Below the pieces are notes generated by a model. That model saw only the letters and a program-made list of their open reading frames with translations, searched no databases and was not told the origin of the DNA. From Thiobacillus sp. (GTDB lineage: Bacteria; Pseudomonadota; Gammaproteobacteria; Burkholderiales; Thiobacillaceae), in NCBI GenBank assembly GCA_003510325.1, contig DONB01000271.1:9214-16396 (forward strand): DNA of 7,183 nt. Reading direction: 5' to 3'. The position numbers and the translations under genes were made by a program. The first letter of the stretch is position 1; each line of letters starts with the position of its first letter. Shown in pieces: positions 1 to 6,506 of the stretch.

Positions 1-1038
1 CAGCAGGCCCCGGCGCGGCACCGCCACGGCATCGTCGTCGCCGATCCACACGGCGCGGTCGGCGAACGCCAGGCGCATCGCCTCGATCATCACGTGCAGC
101 GTCTTCGGGCTGCCGAAGCCGTATCCCTGCGCGGCGTCGCCGAGCGGGAAGCGCTCCAGAAGGCCCAGCATCTGCAGCACCGTCAAGCCGCCGGACGAAG
201 GCGGCGGCATGCCGGCGAGCGTCCAGCCGCGGTAATGGCCGACCAGCGGTTCGCGGATCGCCACCTGATATTGCGCAAGATCGGCCAGCGTCATGCGGCC
301 CTGGCCGGCTGCGCCGAGTTCGCTGCGCGTGCGTTGCTGCGCCTTGACGATCGCCCGCGCGATCGGGCCGCGATAGAAGGCGTCCGGGCCCTTCGCGGCG
401 AGGCGCCTGAACGTCATGGCGAGGTCGGGCTGCACCAGCCAATCGCCTTCGGCGAGCGGCACGCCGCCGGGGCGGAAGATCGCGGCAGTCTCGGGATGAA
501 GCTGCGTGCGGCCGCCGTCGTTGACGATGTCGGCGGCGAGGAAGCGGTTGACGCGAAAGCCGCGCTCGGCGAGTTCGATCGCCGGCGCCAGCGTGTCGGC
601 CAGTTTCCGGGTGCCCCAGCGGCGCAGCGCGGTGTCGACGCCGCGTACCGTGCCCGGCACGCCGACTGCCAGCCCGCTGGTCGAGGCGAGCGGAAATTCC
701 ATCGCCAGGCCCTCGGGCGCAAACATGTCGGCGCTGGCCTGGGCCGGCGCGCGCTCGCGCGAATCGACGATGAAGGTTTCCCGGGTCTTGGCCAGATGGA
801 TCAGCATGAATCCGCCGCCGCCGATGCCGGACGACTGCGGCTCGACCACGTTCAACGCGAATTGCACCGCGGCGGCGGCATCGATGGCGTTGCCGCCCGC
901 TGCCAGCATGCGCGCGCCGGCCGCAGCCGCGGCCGGATGCGAAACCGCCACCACGCCGTCGGGCAACGCAGCCAGCGCCGTATTGGAAAATAAAACGAAA
1001 AGCACGAGCCAGCGCGTGCAAAGCGAGCGGAGAGACAT
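1..1038 (-). CDS. ggt: Gamma-glutamyltransferase precursor, N-terminal 346 residues (partial)
   Basis: This is an open minus-strand frame of 346 codons from the ATG at 1036-1038 to the window edge, with no stop. GGT hydrolyses or transfers the gamma-glutamyl group of glutathione and related amides, usually in the periplasm. Residues 1-23 form a signal peptide (basic start, LVLFVLF core, ending ALA before ALPDG). The protein then shows typical GGT large-subunit motifs: GGNAIDAA (about 48-55), NVVEPQSSGIGGGGFML (63-79), DSRERAPA (92-99), where Arg94 matches the substrate-carboxylate arginine of the family, and MPPPSSGG (277-284). The autocatalytic threonine that begins the small subunit lies beyond the window, so activity cannot be judged. 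There is no strong Shine-Dalgarno. A TTG at 1066-1068 is an alternative start 10 codons upstream, but the ATG gives the cleaner signal peptide. Family call is secure. Confidence 0.93.
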   Translation of the reverse strand, partial: MSLRSLCTRWLVLFVLFSNTALAALPDGVVAVSHPAAAAAGARMLAAGGNAIDAAAAVQFALNVVEPQSSGIGGGGFMLIHLAKTRETFIVDSRERAPAQASADMFAPEGLAMEFPLASTSGLAVGVPGTVRGVDTALRRWGTRKLADTLAPAIELAERGFRVNRFLAADIVNDGGRTQLHPETAAIFRPGGVPLAEGDWLVQPDLAMTFRRLAAKGPDAFYRGPIARAIVKAQQRTRSELGAAGQGRMTLADLAQYQVAIREPLVGHYRGWTLAGMPPPSSGGLTVLQMLGLLERFPLGDAAQGYGFGSPKTLHVMIEAMRLAFADRAVWIGDDDAVAVPRRGLL

Positions 1039-1292
1039 GGCGGTCGGCGAATAACGGGGGAGGCTCAAGCCTGCACCGGTTTAGGCGCGTGCGTCAATGG
1101 CGGTTTGAGCGTGTGCAGTGGACAAAAAGCGGGCCGTGGAGAACGTCTCATGTTCGGCCTAAACGGCCGGTGGCACTAGCTGTATTGAACGGTCAGTGTC
1201 GTACTGATTGCAGACATTAGACGGTACCTTTGAGCGCTACACGGCCGAGTTGCGTCCTGAAATGGACGAAACCACTGAGCGTGTAGGACGAC

Positions 1293-1309
1293 CGGTCACG
1301 AACTGACCG
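1293..1309. repeat. Small perfect inverted repeat, CGGTCA-5-TGACCG
   Basis: A perfect 6-bp inverted repeat with a 5-base spacer (CGAAC) lies in the middle of the gene-free region. A related half site, CGGTCAGT, occurs at 1190-1197, followed by an imperfect partner CTGATTG. The size fits a dimeric repressor site, but no regulator is encoded next to it and it could be chance or a remnant. Confidence 0.3.
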
Positions 1310-1442
1310 AATTCACAATCCGAGCAAGCATTTTTCGCTCGCCCAAGTATGAATGTCAAACGGATGCCGCTTGCGCGCGCCATCTTAAACCCAGCGCAGA
1401 TCCATTCAGTGCGCCCTAAATGTTGGTGGCAATGATCAGGGT

Positions 1443-1514
1443 TCGATTCAGTCAATTATTCTATATTTGGAAACATTTCGATTCCGTTTGCCTGGATTAT
1501 ATTCATATCGATTC
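1443..1514 (+). promoter_or_regulatory. Three TCGATTC repeats in AT-rich leader of the nitroreductase gene
   Basis: The 7-mer TCGATTC occurs at 1443-1449, 1478-1484 and 1508-1514, so the copies start 35 and 30 bases apart, close to three helical turns. They sit in the most AT-rich part of the window, about 80-150 bases before the nitroreductase start, where its promoter should be. This is the pattern expected for a regulator binding on one DNA face. No matching regulator can be assigned; the LysR protein encoded further right is one candidate. Confidence 0.35.
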
Positions 1515-1579
1515 CCTATATCGTGCCTCCACTGCCTGGTCGCTCGCTGTTGTTGTTCCAGATCAGCCAAGACAACTCT

Positions 1580-1584
1580 GGAGG
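1580..1584 (+). promoter_or_regulatory. Ribosome binding site of the nitroreductase gene
   Basis: GGAGG, seven bases before the ATG at 1592. It decides the start in favour of this ATG over the in-frame ATG at 1523, which lies inside the AT-rich leader and would add 23 residues unlike the family N-terminus. Confidence 0.8.
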
Positions 1585-1591
1585 ACACCTC

Positions 1592-2227
1592 ATGAACGCC
1601 CTTGAAAAAATTCACCCAACGCTTTTCAACGCCATCCAAACCCGGCGCGCCGAGCACGCTATCGAACCGCTGTTCCTGCGCCGGTGGTCGCCTCGTGCTT
1701 TCGACGCATCAAAGATCTCTGCCGGCGATCTGATGCGCATACTTGAGGCGGCACGCTGGGCACCGTCCGCCTATAACATCCAGCCGTGGCGATTCATCTA
1801 CGTGCTACGTGGCGATCCGCTCTGGGACACCTGGTTGGGTCTGCTTGATCCTTTCAATGCAAGTTGGGCTGGGGCAGCGTCAGCGTTGGTGTTCCTCTTT
1901 TCGGACCGCCTCATGCCTGCACGTGACGGACAGCCGCGCCAACCATCCGCCAGCCATCGCTTCGACGCTGGTGCGGCGTGGGCGCAACTGTCGCTGCAGG
2001 CGACCGCAATGGGCTTTCACGCACACGCCATGGGCGGCATCAATGCCGATGCTGTTCGCCGGACACTGGCAGTTCCTGAGCACTATGAGGTTGAAGTCGG
2101 CATCGCCATCGGACGTCAGGCATCCGCCGAGGACCTTCCAGCAGCGCTGCGCGAGCGCGAGGTGCCGAGTGACCGCCTGCCGCTGGCGCGAGTAGCGTTT
2201 CCAGCGACCTTTCCGTCCAACGCGTGA
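1592..2227 (+). CDS. Nitroreductase family protein (FMN-dependent oxidoreductase), 211 aa
   Basis: Predicted cytoplasmic flavoprotein that would use NAD(P)H to reduce nitro, quinone or similar acceptors; the true substrate is unknown. Family signs in order: RRWSPRAFD (30-38), the basic/RxF segment near the N-terminus that contacts FMN phosphate; AARWAPSAYNIQPWRFIYV (53-71), the APSxxNxQPW signature; AWAQLSLQATAMGFHAHAMGG (129-149), the helix that follows in this fold; and VEVGIAIGR (167-175), the conserved C-terminal strand. Length of 211 residues is normal for the family. The permease gene follows after only 9 bases, with its ribosome site overlapping this stop, so the two are very likely co-transcribed. 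Family assignment is firm, function is not. Confidence 0.9.
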   Translation: MNALEKIHPTLFNAIQTRRAEHAIEPLFLRRWSPRAFDASKISAGDLMRILEAARWAPSAYNIQPWRFIYVLRGDPLWDTWLGLLDPFNASWAGAASALVFLFSDRLMPARDGQPRQPSASHRFDAGAAWAQLSLQATAMGFHAHAMGGINADAVRRTLAVPEHYEVEVGIAIGRQASAEDLPAALREREVPSDRLPLARVAFPATFPSNA

Positions 2228-2230
2228 GGG
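2226..2230 (+). promoter_or_regulatory. Ribosome binding site of the permease gene, overlapping the upstream stop
   Basis: GAGGG at 2226-2230 shares two bases with the nitroreductase TGA (2225-2227) and lies six bases before the ATG at 2237. A ribosome ending the first gene would sit on the start signal of the second, which suggests translational coupling and fixes the permease start. Confidence 0.65.
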
Positions 2231-2236
2231 TGAATC

Positions 2237-3211
2237 ATGCATGCAATTGCCAACCTGTCGATCCTTGTTCGTTGGGGGAACATCGCGAAGTCGCCCTCGG
2301 TGTTGCTGCTGGTGACCGGAACGCTGATCGGACTGAATTTCCCGCTTGGCAAGCTCGGCGGCCAAGCAGGGGTCTCGCCAGCCATGTGGGCGCTGCTGAT
2401 TTCTGCCGGGGCCTCTACGGCGCTGTTGCCGGTGCTGATACTGCGTGGGCGCATCCGCTGGCCGTCGCCCCGGATTCTCCGTTATTCGATCTTCTCGTCG
2501 CTAGTGTCCTTCGTCGGACCGAACCTCCTGCTATTCTCGGTAATGCCTCATGCTGGTGCCGGCTATACGGGTTTGATGTTCGCGCTTTCACCGGTATTCA
2601 CGGTGCTGTTCGCCGGGCTCTTGCGCTTGCGAATACCGGGACCGCTGGAGCTGCTCGGTATCGGTGCGGGGCTTGCCGGCGCCGTGGTGATCAGCATCAG
2701 CCGGGGAACAGACCCCGCGGCGCCGGCGGGATTCTGGTTGTTGCTTGCCCTGCTGATTCCGGTGTGCCTTGCGGCAGGCAATGTCTATCGGACACTCGAT
2801 TGGCCACCCGATACCCCGCCTGATGTGCTCGCATTCTGGGGGCAGTTTTGCTCCAGCATGGTGTTCGTGTCAGTCTTGGTAGCGACAGAAGGGCGCGTCC
2901 CGGTTGGTGACGTCGTACCTGCAGGGCTGGCGGCAGTGATACAGGTTGTAATCGGGGCGCTGACCTTCCCGGTGGTGTTTCGCCTGCAGCAACGCGGCGG
3001 GCCGGTGTTGTTCAGCCAGATCGGCTACGTGGCAGCCGCAGTCGGATTGATCGCCGCCACCTTTGCCTTGGGCGAGTGCTATGCACCGCTTACTTGGGCG
3101 GGCGCTGGTGTGATCGGCATGGGCATCGCGATCACTGTGCTGGCTCAACGCCGGGACGCGCAACGGCTCACGGCTCCCAGTGAGGCGGATCCTGAATCTG
3201 CTCGGTCATGA
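2237..3211 (+). CDS. EamA/DMT-superfamily permease, 324 aa
   Basis: Inner-membrane drug/metabolite transporter of the EamA type. Ten hydrophobic segments can be read at about 21-38, 48-69, 81-103, 107-129, 137-155, 163-182, 197-216, 229-249, 258-279 and 284-303, the usual two five-helix halves. The helix 4 stretch GYTGLMFALSPVFTVLFAGL (109-128) and the second-half GPVLFSQIGYVAAAVGLI (255-272) are typical for the family. The C-terminal 20 or so residues are hydrophilic (QRRDAQRL onward) and lie in the cytoplasm or are disordered. Members export amino acids, metabolites or toxic compounds; the substrate cannot be inferred. The tight link to the nitroreductase suggests both act on the same or related compound (inference). 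Its last 44 bases overlap the 3' end of the opposing LysR gene. Confidence 0.9.
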   Translation: MHAIANLSILVRWGNIAKSPSVLLLVTGTLIGLNFPLGKLGGQAGVSPAMWALLISAGASTALLPVLILRGRIRWPSPRILRYSIFSSLVSFVGPNLLLFSVMPHAGAGYTGLMFALSPVFTVLFAGLLRLRIPGPLELLGIGAGLAGAVVISISRGTDPAAPAGFWLLLALLIPVCLAAGNVYRTLDWPPDTPPDVLAFWGQFCSSMVFVSVLVATEGRVPVGDVVPAGLAAVIQVVIGALTFPVVFRLQQRGGPVLFSQIGYVAAAVGLIAATFALGECYAPLTWAGAGVIGMGIAITVLAQRRDAQRLTAPSEADPESARS

Positions 3212-4073
3212 ATTCGACAAACGCACGGATCTTCGGCGACAGGTGCTTGCGCTGTGGATAGACCGCATGGATGGAGACTTCTCGGGCCATGTAGTCGGTC
3301 AGCACGGCCTGCAATCGTCCAGCTCGTATATCTGCGCCTACGACAAAGGTGGGGGTAAGGGTGATTCCGGCCCCCTGCAACGCAGCCTCGCGCAAAGCGA
3401 GGCTGTTGTTCATGCGCAGTCGGTACGCAAGTGTCACACTGCGATCGCTGCCGTCTGGCGCAACGAAGTGCCATTCGTTGGGCGAGTCATGGTACCGGAA
3501 CACCAGTGCTGCATGCCGAGCAAGGTCCTCTGGCACCTTCGGAATACCATGCCGAGTGAAATAGTCGGGTGCGCCGCAGACTACGTGCCTGCAGAGGCCT
3601 AGGCGGCGCGCCACGAGCGTCGAATCGGGTAGGTCGCCGATACGGATGGCGAGATCAACTCCTTCGTCAAGCAGATCCACCTTGCGGTCGTCGAGCACCA
3701 TATCCACTGTTAGCTCAGGGTAGAGGGCCTGGAAAGCCGGAAGCTTCGGTGCTATGTGCAAAATGCCGAACGACATCGGGCTGCTGATGCGCAGTTCTCC
3801 TCGCGGCGCGCCCTGTAGCCGGGACACCTCGGCTTCCGCTTCTTCGATTTCGAGCAGGCCACGCGCACTACGCTCAAAGAAGGCGCGGCCGACTTCCGTG
3901 AGGCTCAATCGGCGGGTCGTCCGGTTGAGCAAGCGTGCGCCGAGGCGGTCTTCCAGGCGAGAGACGTATTTGCTCACCACCGATTTCGACAAGCCAAGCT
4001 TGTCGGCCGTGGCGGTAAAGCTGCCGCTATTGATGACCTGCACGAATACTGCGACATCACTAAGAGCGTCCAT
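3168..4073 (-). CDS. LysR-type transcriptional regulator, CrgA-like subgroup, 301 aa
   Basis: DNA-binding regulator responding to a small effector. Residues 1-60 form the winged helix-turn-helix: FVQVINSGSFTATADKLGLS (10-29), then KSVVSKYVSRLEDRLGARLL (30-49) and the NRTTRRLSLTEVG wing (50-62). A linker helix rich in Glu (about 66-86) precedes the type 2 periplasmic-binding-protein effector domain (about 91-295), where DDRKVDLLDEGVDLAIRIG (128-146) is the hallmark of the CrgA-like subgroup. Length is typical. It is divergent from the cyclase gene across 113 bases, so it probably controls the cyclase and oxidoreductase pair and its own promoter. No clear Shine-Dalgarno precedes the ATG at 4071-4073, but this start aligns with the usual MDxLSDxxxFVxV beginning. 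The stop at 3168-3170 lies inside the opposing permease gene. Confidence 0.93.
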   Translation of the reverse strand: MDALSDVAVFVQVINSGSFTATADKLGLSKSVVSKYVSRLEDRLGARLLNRTTRRLSLTEVGRAFFERSARGLLEIEEAEAEVSRLQGAPRGELRISSPMSFGILHIAPKLPAFQALYPELTVDMVLDDRKVDLLDEGVDLAIRIGDLPDSTLVARRLGLCRHVVCGAPDYFTRHGIPKVPEDLARHAALVFRYHDSPNEWHFVAPDGSDRSVTLAYRLRMNNSLALREAALQGAGITLTPTFVVGADIRAGRLQAVLTDYMAREVSIHAVYPQRKHLSPKIRAFVEFMTEQIQDPPHWEP

Positions 4074-4186
4074 GTGCGTTCTGATTGGTAACTGGGTGGG
4101 AACAATGTTATTGCGTTTAGGCAGATTATCAATTCTTCGTGAATCTTTAATCTTCCCAACACCTCAACACACCACGGAGAATCACC
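4074..4186. promoter_or_regulatory. Divergent control region with candidate LysR operator half sites
   Basis: This 113-base gap separates the LysR start from the cyclase start and must hold both promoters unless transcription starts further away. It is AT-rich relative to the genes. ATTG and CAAT alternate: ATTG 4084-4087, CAAT 4103-4106, ATTG 4110-4113 and CAAT 4130-4133; CAAT-GTT-ATTG (4103-4113) is a perfect small inverted repeat. A second inverted repeat, ATTC-5-GAAT, is at 4132-4144. TTGCGT at 4111-4116 could serve as a -35 box for the cyclase, but no convincing -10 is found. Assignment to the LysR protein rests on gene arrangement. Confidence 0.5.
4176..4180 (+). promoter_or_regulatory. 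Ribosome binding site of the cyclase gene
   Basis: GGAGA, six bases before the ATG at 4187, supports this start and so the inclusion of the N-terminal export signal in the protein. Confidence 0.7.
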
Positions 4187-5182
4187 ATGACATCGCAAAC
4201 CAGCAGCCTTATCGCCGGCGCCATCATTGGCTTGGCCATTCCTTCGGCGTCGGCGTACGCCCAAGTCGGTTCCAGCCCCTGGGGGCCGGACGACGAGATC
4301 GGCCGGCTGAATCTCATGACCCAATCGACTCAAGCGGCTGTGGTTTCGCGTCTGGCGGGTGGAAAGATCTACGACCTGTCCGTTGAATACTTCATCGGTA
4401 TGCCGAGTTGGCAGGCTGCGGGCGATCCGCACTATCGCCTGTGGATGACGCATACGCCACACGGCAATACGGTGGCCGACCCGCTCGGATTGGGCACGGC
4501 GGTCAATAGGCATGTGAGCTATACCGGCGCAGCCGTCTCAATGTATACCCATATGGGCACGCATATCGACGCGCTGGTGCACTTCGGGCTTGACGGCAAA
4601 GTCTGGAATGGCTTCTCGGCAGACAAGCATCTCGGCGACCGCGGCTGGACCCGCGGCGGGGCTGAGAACATTCCGCCGATCGTGGCAAGGGGCGTCATGG
4701 TCGACGTAGCAGCGGCAAAAGGCATGGCTATGCTGCCGGACAACTACCGCATCACACGCGAGGACTTGATAGAAGCACTCACCCGCCAGAACACCACGCT
4801 GGCCGAGGGCGACGTGGTGCTCATTCGGACCGGCCGTATGCAGCGTTATGCCGACGCCGCGGCCTACATGGACAATCCCCCTGGGCTGGGCATGGAGGCG
4901 GCGCGATTTCTGGTGGAGGAAGCCGGTGCGATGATTGTCGGCGCAGACAATCTGAGTTTTGAGGCATTTCCCTCCGAAGTCGATGGCAACTATGTCCCTC
5001 TGCATACCTACCTGCTGGCCCAGACAGGAACCCCGATCATTGAGCTGGCGTATCTCGAGGAACTGTCGCGCGATCAGATCTACGAGTTCGCATTCTTCGG
5101 TGGTTCCCTCAAGCTGCGCGGCGCCGACGCTGCTCCGCTCCGGCCAATGGCGATACCGCTGAGGGCGGATGCGACGAACTAG
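4187..5182 (+). CDS. Cyclase-family metal-dependent hydrolase, probably exported, 331 aa
   Basis: Member of the cyclase / kynurenine-formamidase-like fold (cyclase family, PF04199 type), whose proteins use bound divalent metal to hydrolyse or cyclise amide and ester substrates. The core motif HMGTHIDALVH (122-132) supplies His122, His126, Asp128 and His132, the expected metal and catalytic residues. Further family blocks are GDVVLIRTG (208-216), GADNLSFEAFPS (252-263) and PLHTYLLAQTGTPIIE (271-286), with His273. N-terminal residues 1-25 look like a signal peptide ending AYA before QVG, so the protein is probably periplasmic, but the leading MTSQTSS has no Lys or Arg, which is unusual. Length is at the upper end for the family, partly because of the leader. 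Substrate is unknown. The divergent LysR gene is the likely regulator, and the NAD(P)-binding gene follows after 80 bases. Confidence 0.88.
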   Translation: MTSQTSSLIAGAIIGLAIPSASAYAQVGSSPWGPDDEIGRLNLMTQSTQAAVVSRLAGGKIYDLSVEYFIGMPSWQAAGDPHYRLWMTHTPHGNTVADPLGLGTAVNRHVSYTGAAVSMYTHMGTHIDALVHFGLDGKVWNGFSADKHLGDRGWTRGGAENIPPIVARGVMVDVAAAKGMAMLPDNYRITREDLIEALTRQNTTLAEGDVVLIRTGRMQRYADAAAYMDNPPGLGMEAARFLVEEAGAMIVGADNLSFEAFPSEVDGNYVPLHTYLLAQTGTPIIELAYLEELSRDQIYEFAFFGGSLKLRGADAAPLRPMAIPLRADATN

Positions 5183-5248
5183 CATCGAACGCACAAGAAT
5201 CGGGATGCGAAGCACCGCGCTTCCGTCCCATCCCTTTCCATCTACTTC

Positions 5249-5253
5249 GGAGA
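5249..5253 (+). promoter_or_regulatory. Probable ribosome binding site of the NAD(P)-binding gene
   Basis: GGAGA nine bases before the ATG at 5263. A GAGG at 5259-5262 directly touches the ATG and is too close to work. The 80-base gap after the cyclase (5183-5262) otherwise shows no terminator or clear promoter, so readthrough from the cyclase is likely. Confidence 0.55.
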
Positions 5254-5262
5254 TCAGCGAGG

Positions 5263-5952
5263 ATGACCAAGAAGGTATGTATTGTGGGTGCTTCCGGGAA
5301 GCTCGGACGTTACATGATTCAACATGCAATCGATCGCGGTTACGAGGTCGTTGGTGTATGTCGGCAGGGCAGCGTCGGCAAGCTGGACGATTTCAAGGGC
5401 AGCATTACTGTCGTCGCCGGCAAGACGAACGACCGGGCCGTGATCCGTGAAGCGGTCGCCGGGTGCGATGCCGTGCTTGTCGTACTTGTGCCTTGGGGCG
5501 TTCAGCAGTATTCCTCGGGAACGGCACAGGCGGTGATGGACTTTGCCAAGCCGGATGCCCGTCTGATCTTCTCCTGCGGCTGGCACATCGCCCGGGACGG
5601 CAGGGATGTTTATTCCTGGAAGCTAAAGGCTTTGGTGAGCATCGGCGGCCGCATTGCACGTTGGCTTCGCCTGGTCGAACTGGACGACCAGGTCGAGGCC
5701 TGTCGGCGAATATTTGCCAGTGATCGACGATGGACGCTCGTTCGCGGTAGTGACCTCACTGAGGGTGAAAGCCAGGGCTTGCCGGTGTGGAGCCGTCACG
5801 TGGGTGACCCAATGCTGGCGAGCAACATCACGCGCCGCATCGATTTTGCACTGTTCATGGTCGCGGCGATTGAAAATGACGAACTCATTCATGAGGCGCC
5901 GGCCATTGTCAGTCGACTGGCGCCGTCAGCGATGGCGTGCACATTTCAGTGA
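5263..5952 (+). CDS. NAD(P)-binding oxidoreductase, NmrA/atypical SDR-like, 229 aa
   Basis: Small Rossmann-fold protein, cytoplasmic. The N-terminus carries the dinucleotide-binding loop, KKVCIVGASGKLGRYMIQ (3-20), with Gly9, Gly12 and Gly15 in the GxxGxxG pattern of atypical short-chain dehydrogenases. Arg34 after the second strand (VVGVCRQ) favours NADP. CDAVLVVLVPWG (68-79) is the fourth-strand region, and RRWTLVRGSDLTEGE (155-169) resembles the typical xxWTxxRP/G segment of NmrA-like proteins. There is no clear YxxxK dyad, so it may be a sensor or a non-classical reductase. The partner substrate is unknown. It lies 80 bases after the cyclase in the same direction and 14 bases before the P-loop gene, so it is probably the second gene of the LysR-controlled unit. 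Confidence 0.85.
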   Translation: MTKKVCIVGASGKLGRYMIQHAIDRGYEVVGVCRQGSVGKLDDFKGSITVVAGKTNDRAVIREAVAGCDAVLVVLVPWGVQQYSSGTAQAVMDFAKPDARLIFSCGWHIARDGRDVYSWKLKALVSIGGRIARWLRLVELDDQVEACRRIFASDRRWTLVRGSDLTEGESQGLPVWSRHVGDPMLASNITRRIDFALFMVAAIENDELIHEAPAIVSRLAPSAMACTFQ

Positions 5953-5954
5953 GT

Positions 5955-5960
5955 GGAGAG
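5955..5960 (+). promoter_or_regulatory. Ribosome binding site of the P-loop kinase-like gene
   Basis: GGAGAG six bases before the ATG at 5967 and two bases after the stop of the NAD(P)-binding gene. It favours the ATG at 5967 over the in-frame ATG at 5937, which would put ten extra residues ahead of the nucleotide-binding strand. Confidence 0.7.
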
Positions 5961-5966
5961 ACTAAG

Positions 5967-6500
5967 ATGAGGCGAGTCGCAGTTTTTGGCAATGCTGGGG
6001 GTGGCAAATCAACGCTTGCACGGAAGCTTGCTGAGATCACGCACTTGCCGCTGCACTCACTCGACACCATCAAGTACAAGCCTGGCGGCGGCGAGGTGCC
6101 TCACGACGAGTACCTACAGGTTCACTCTGAGCTACTGCGCGGAGACAAGTGGATCATTGACGGATTCGGCTGCGTGCCTTCGGCCTGGGAACGCTTTGCC
6201 GTTGCTGATACGTTGATCTATGTTGACCTACCGCTCTTCACACACTACGCGTGGGTGACAAAGCGCCTGGTAAAGGCGCTTGTCGTTACGCCAGAGGGAT
6301 GGCCAGAAAACAGCCCGATGTGGAGCAGCACAGTCAACAGCTATCGGGTTCTTCGTCTCTGCCATGAGAAGCTGACACCCAGATATCGGCAGCTCGTCGC
6401 AGAGCAGGCCGCTCTTAAGCGAGTGCATCACTTGAAATCTCCAAGTGCCATGAAGGCCTTTCTCGGAGCTATTGCCAATGAGTATTCGGGCACTCCGTGA
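5967..6500 (+). CDS. P-loop NTPase, adenylate kinase / DNA-topology-modulation (FlaR-like) family, 177 aa
   Basis: Small cytoplasmic nucleotide-binding protein. The first strand and Walker A are MRRVAVFGNAGGGKST (1-16), with Lys14 and Ser15 as phosphate-binding residues. LPLHSLDTIKYKPG (27-40), containing Asp33, and the KWIIDGFG segment are characteristic of this kinase-like family, usually annotated as adenylate kinase-like or topology modulation protein. Its real substrate is generally not known. DTLIYVDLPL is the Walker B-like strand. The 177-residue length is normal and nothing appears truncated. It starts 14 bases after the upstream gene, so it may be co-transcribed. Directly after its TGA lies an attC-like site, so the gene could be the content of an integron cassette. 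Small NTPases and kinases of unknown role occur among cassette genes. Confidence 0.82.
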   Translation: MRRVAVFGNAGGGKSTLARKLAEITHLPLHSLDTIKYKPGGGEVPHDEYLQVHSELLRGDKWIIDGFGCVPSAWERFAVADTLIYVDLPLFTHYAWVTKRLVKALVVTPEGWPENSPMWSSTVNSYRVLRLCHEKLTPRYRQLVAEQAALKRVHHLKSPSAMKAFLGAIANEYSGTP

Positions 6501-6506
6501 AATGAC

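Larger units (their letters stand above)
1039..1591. other. Intergenic region between divergent ggt and nitroreductase genes
   Basis: No convincing gene is seen in these 553 bases. The left part should hold the ggt promoter (minus strand) and the right part the nitroreductase promoter (plus strand), but I find no clean -35/-10 pair for either. Composition changes sharply: bases 1441-1520 contain 26 G or C in 80 by hand count, while bases 1-60 contain 47 in 60. Small symmetric elements are present: GTTTAGGC at 1079-1086 with its reverse complement at 1157-1164, CGGCC/GGCCG at 1155-1169, and CGGTCA/TGACCG at 1293-1309. Short open frames here (1237-1455 minus, 1448-1657 minus) have no recognisable family and no good ribosome site. 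Confidence 0.7.

Noticed and set aside
94..993. A 299-codon open frame on the plus strand
   Set aside because: It runs exactly antisense, codon on codon, to the clear GGT coding frame. High GC content removes stops from the mirror frame, and the protein is Arg/Ala-rich with no family motif.
506..1054. A 182-codon plus-strand frame in the same region
   Set aside because: It overlaps the GGT gene in another frame and has low-complexity Ala/Pro/Ser content and no recognisable domain.
1321..1341. CGAGC...GCTCG with an internal T-run as a terminator
   Set aside because: The stem is only five base pairs, the T-run is inside the loop and no gene ends near it.
1237..1455. A 72-codon minus-strand frame in the gene-free region
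   Set aside because: No family resemblance, no convincing ribosome site and no coding-like composition; it may be chance or a decayed gene, but I cannot support either.
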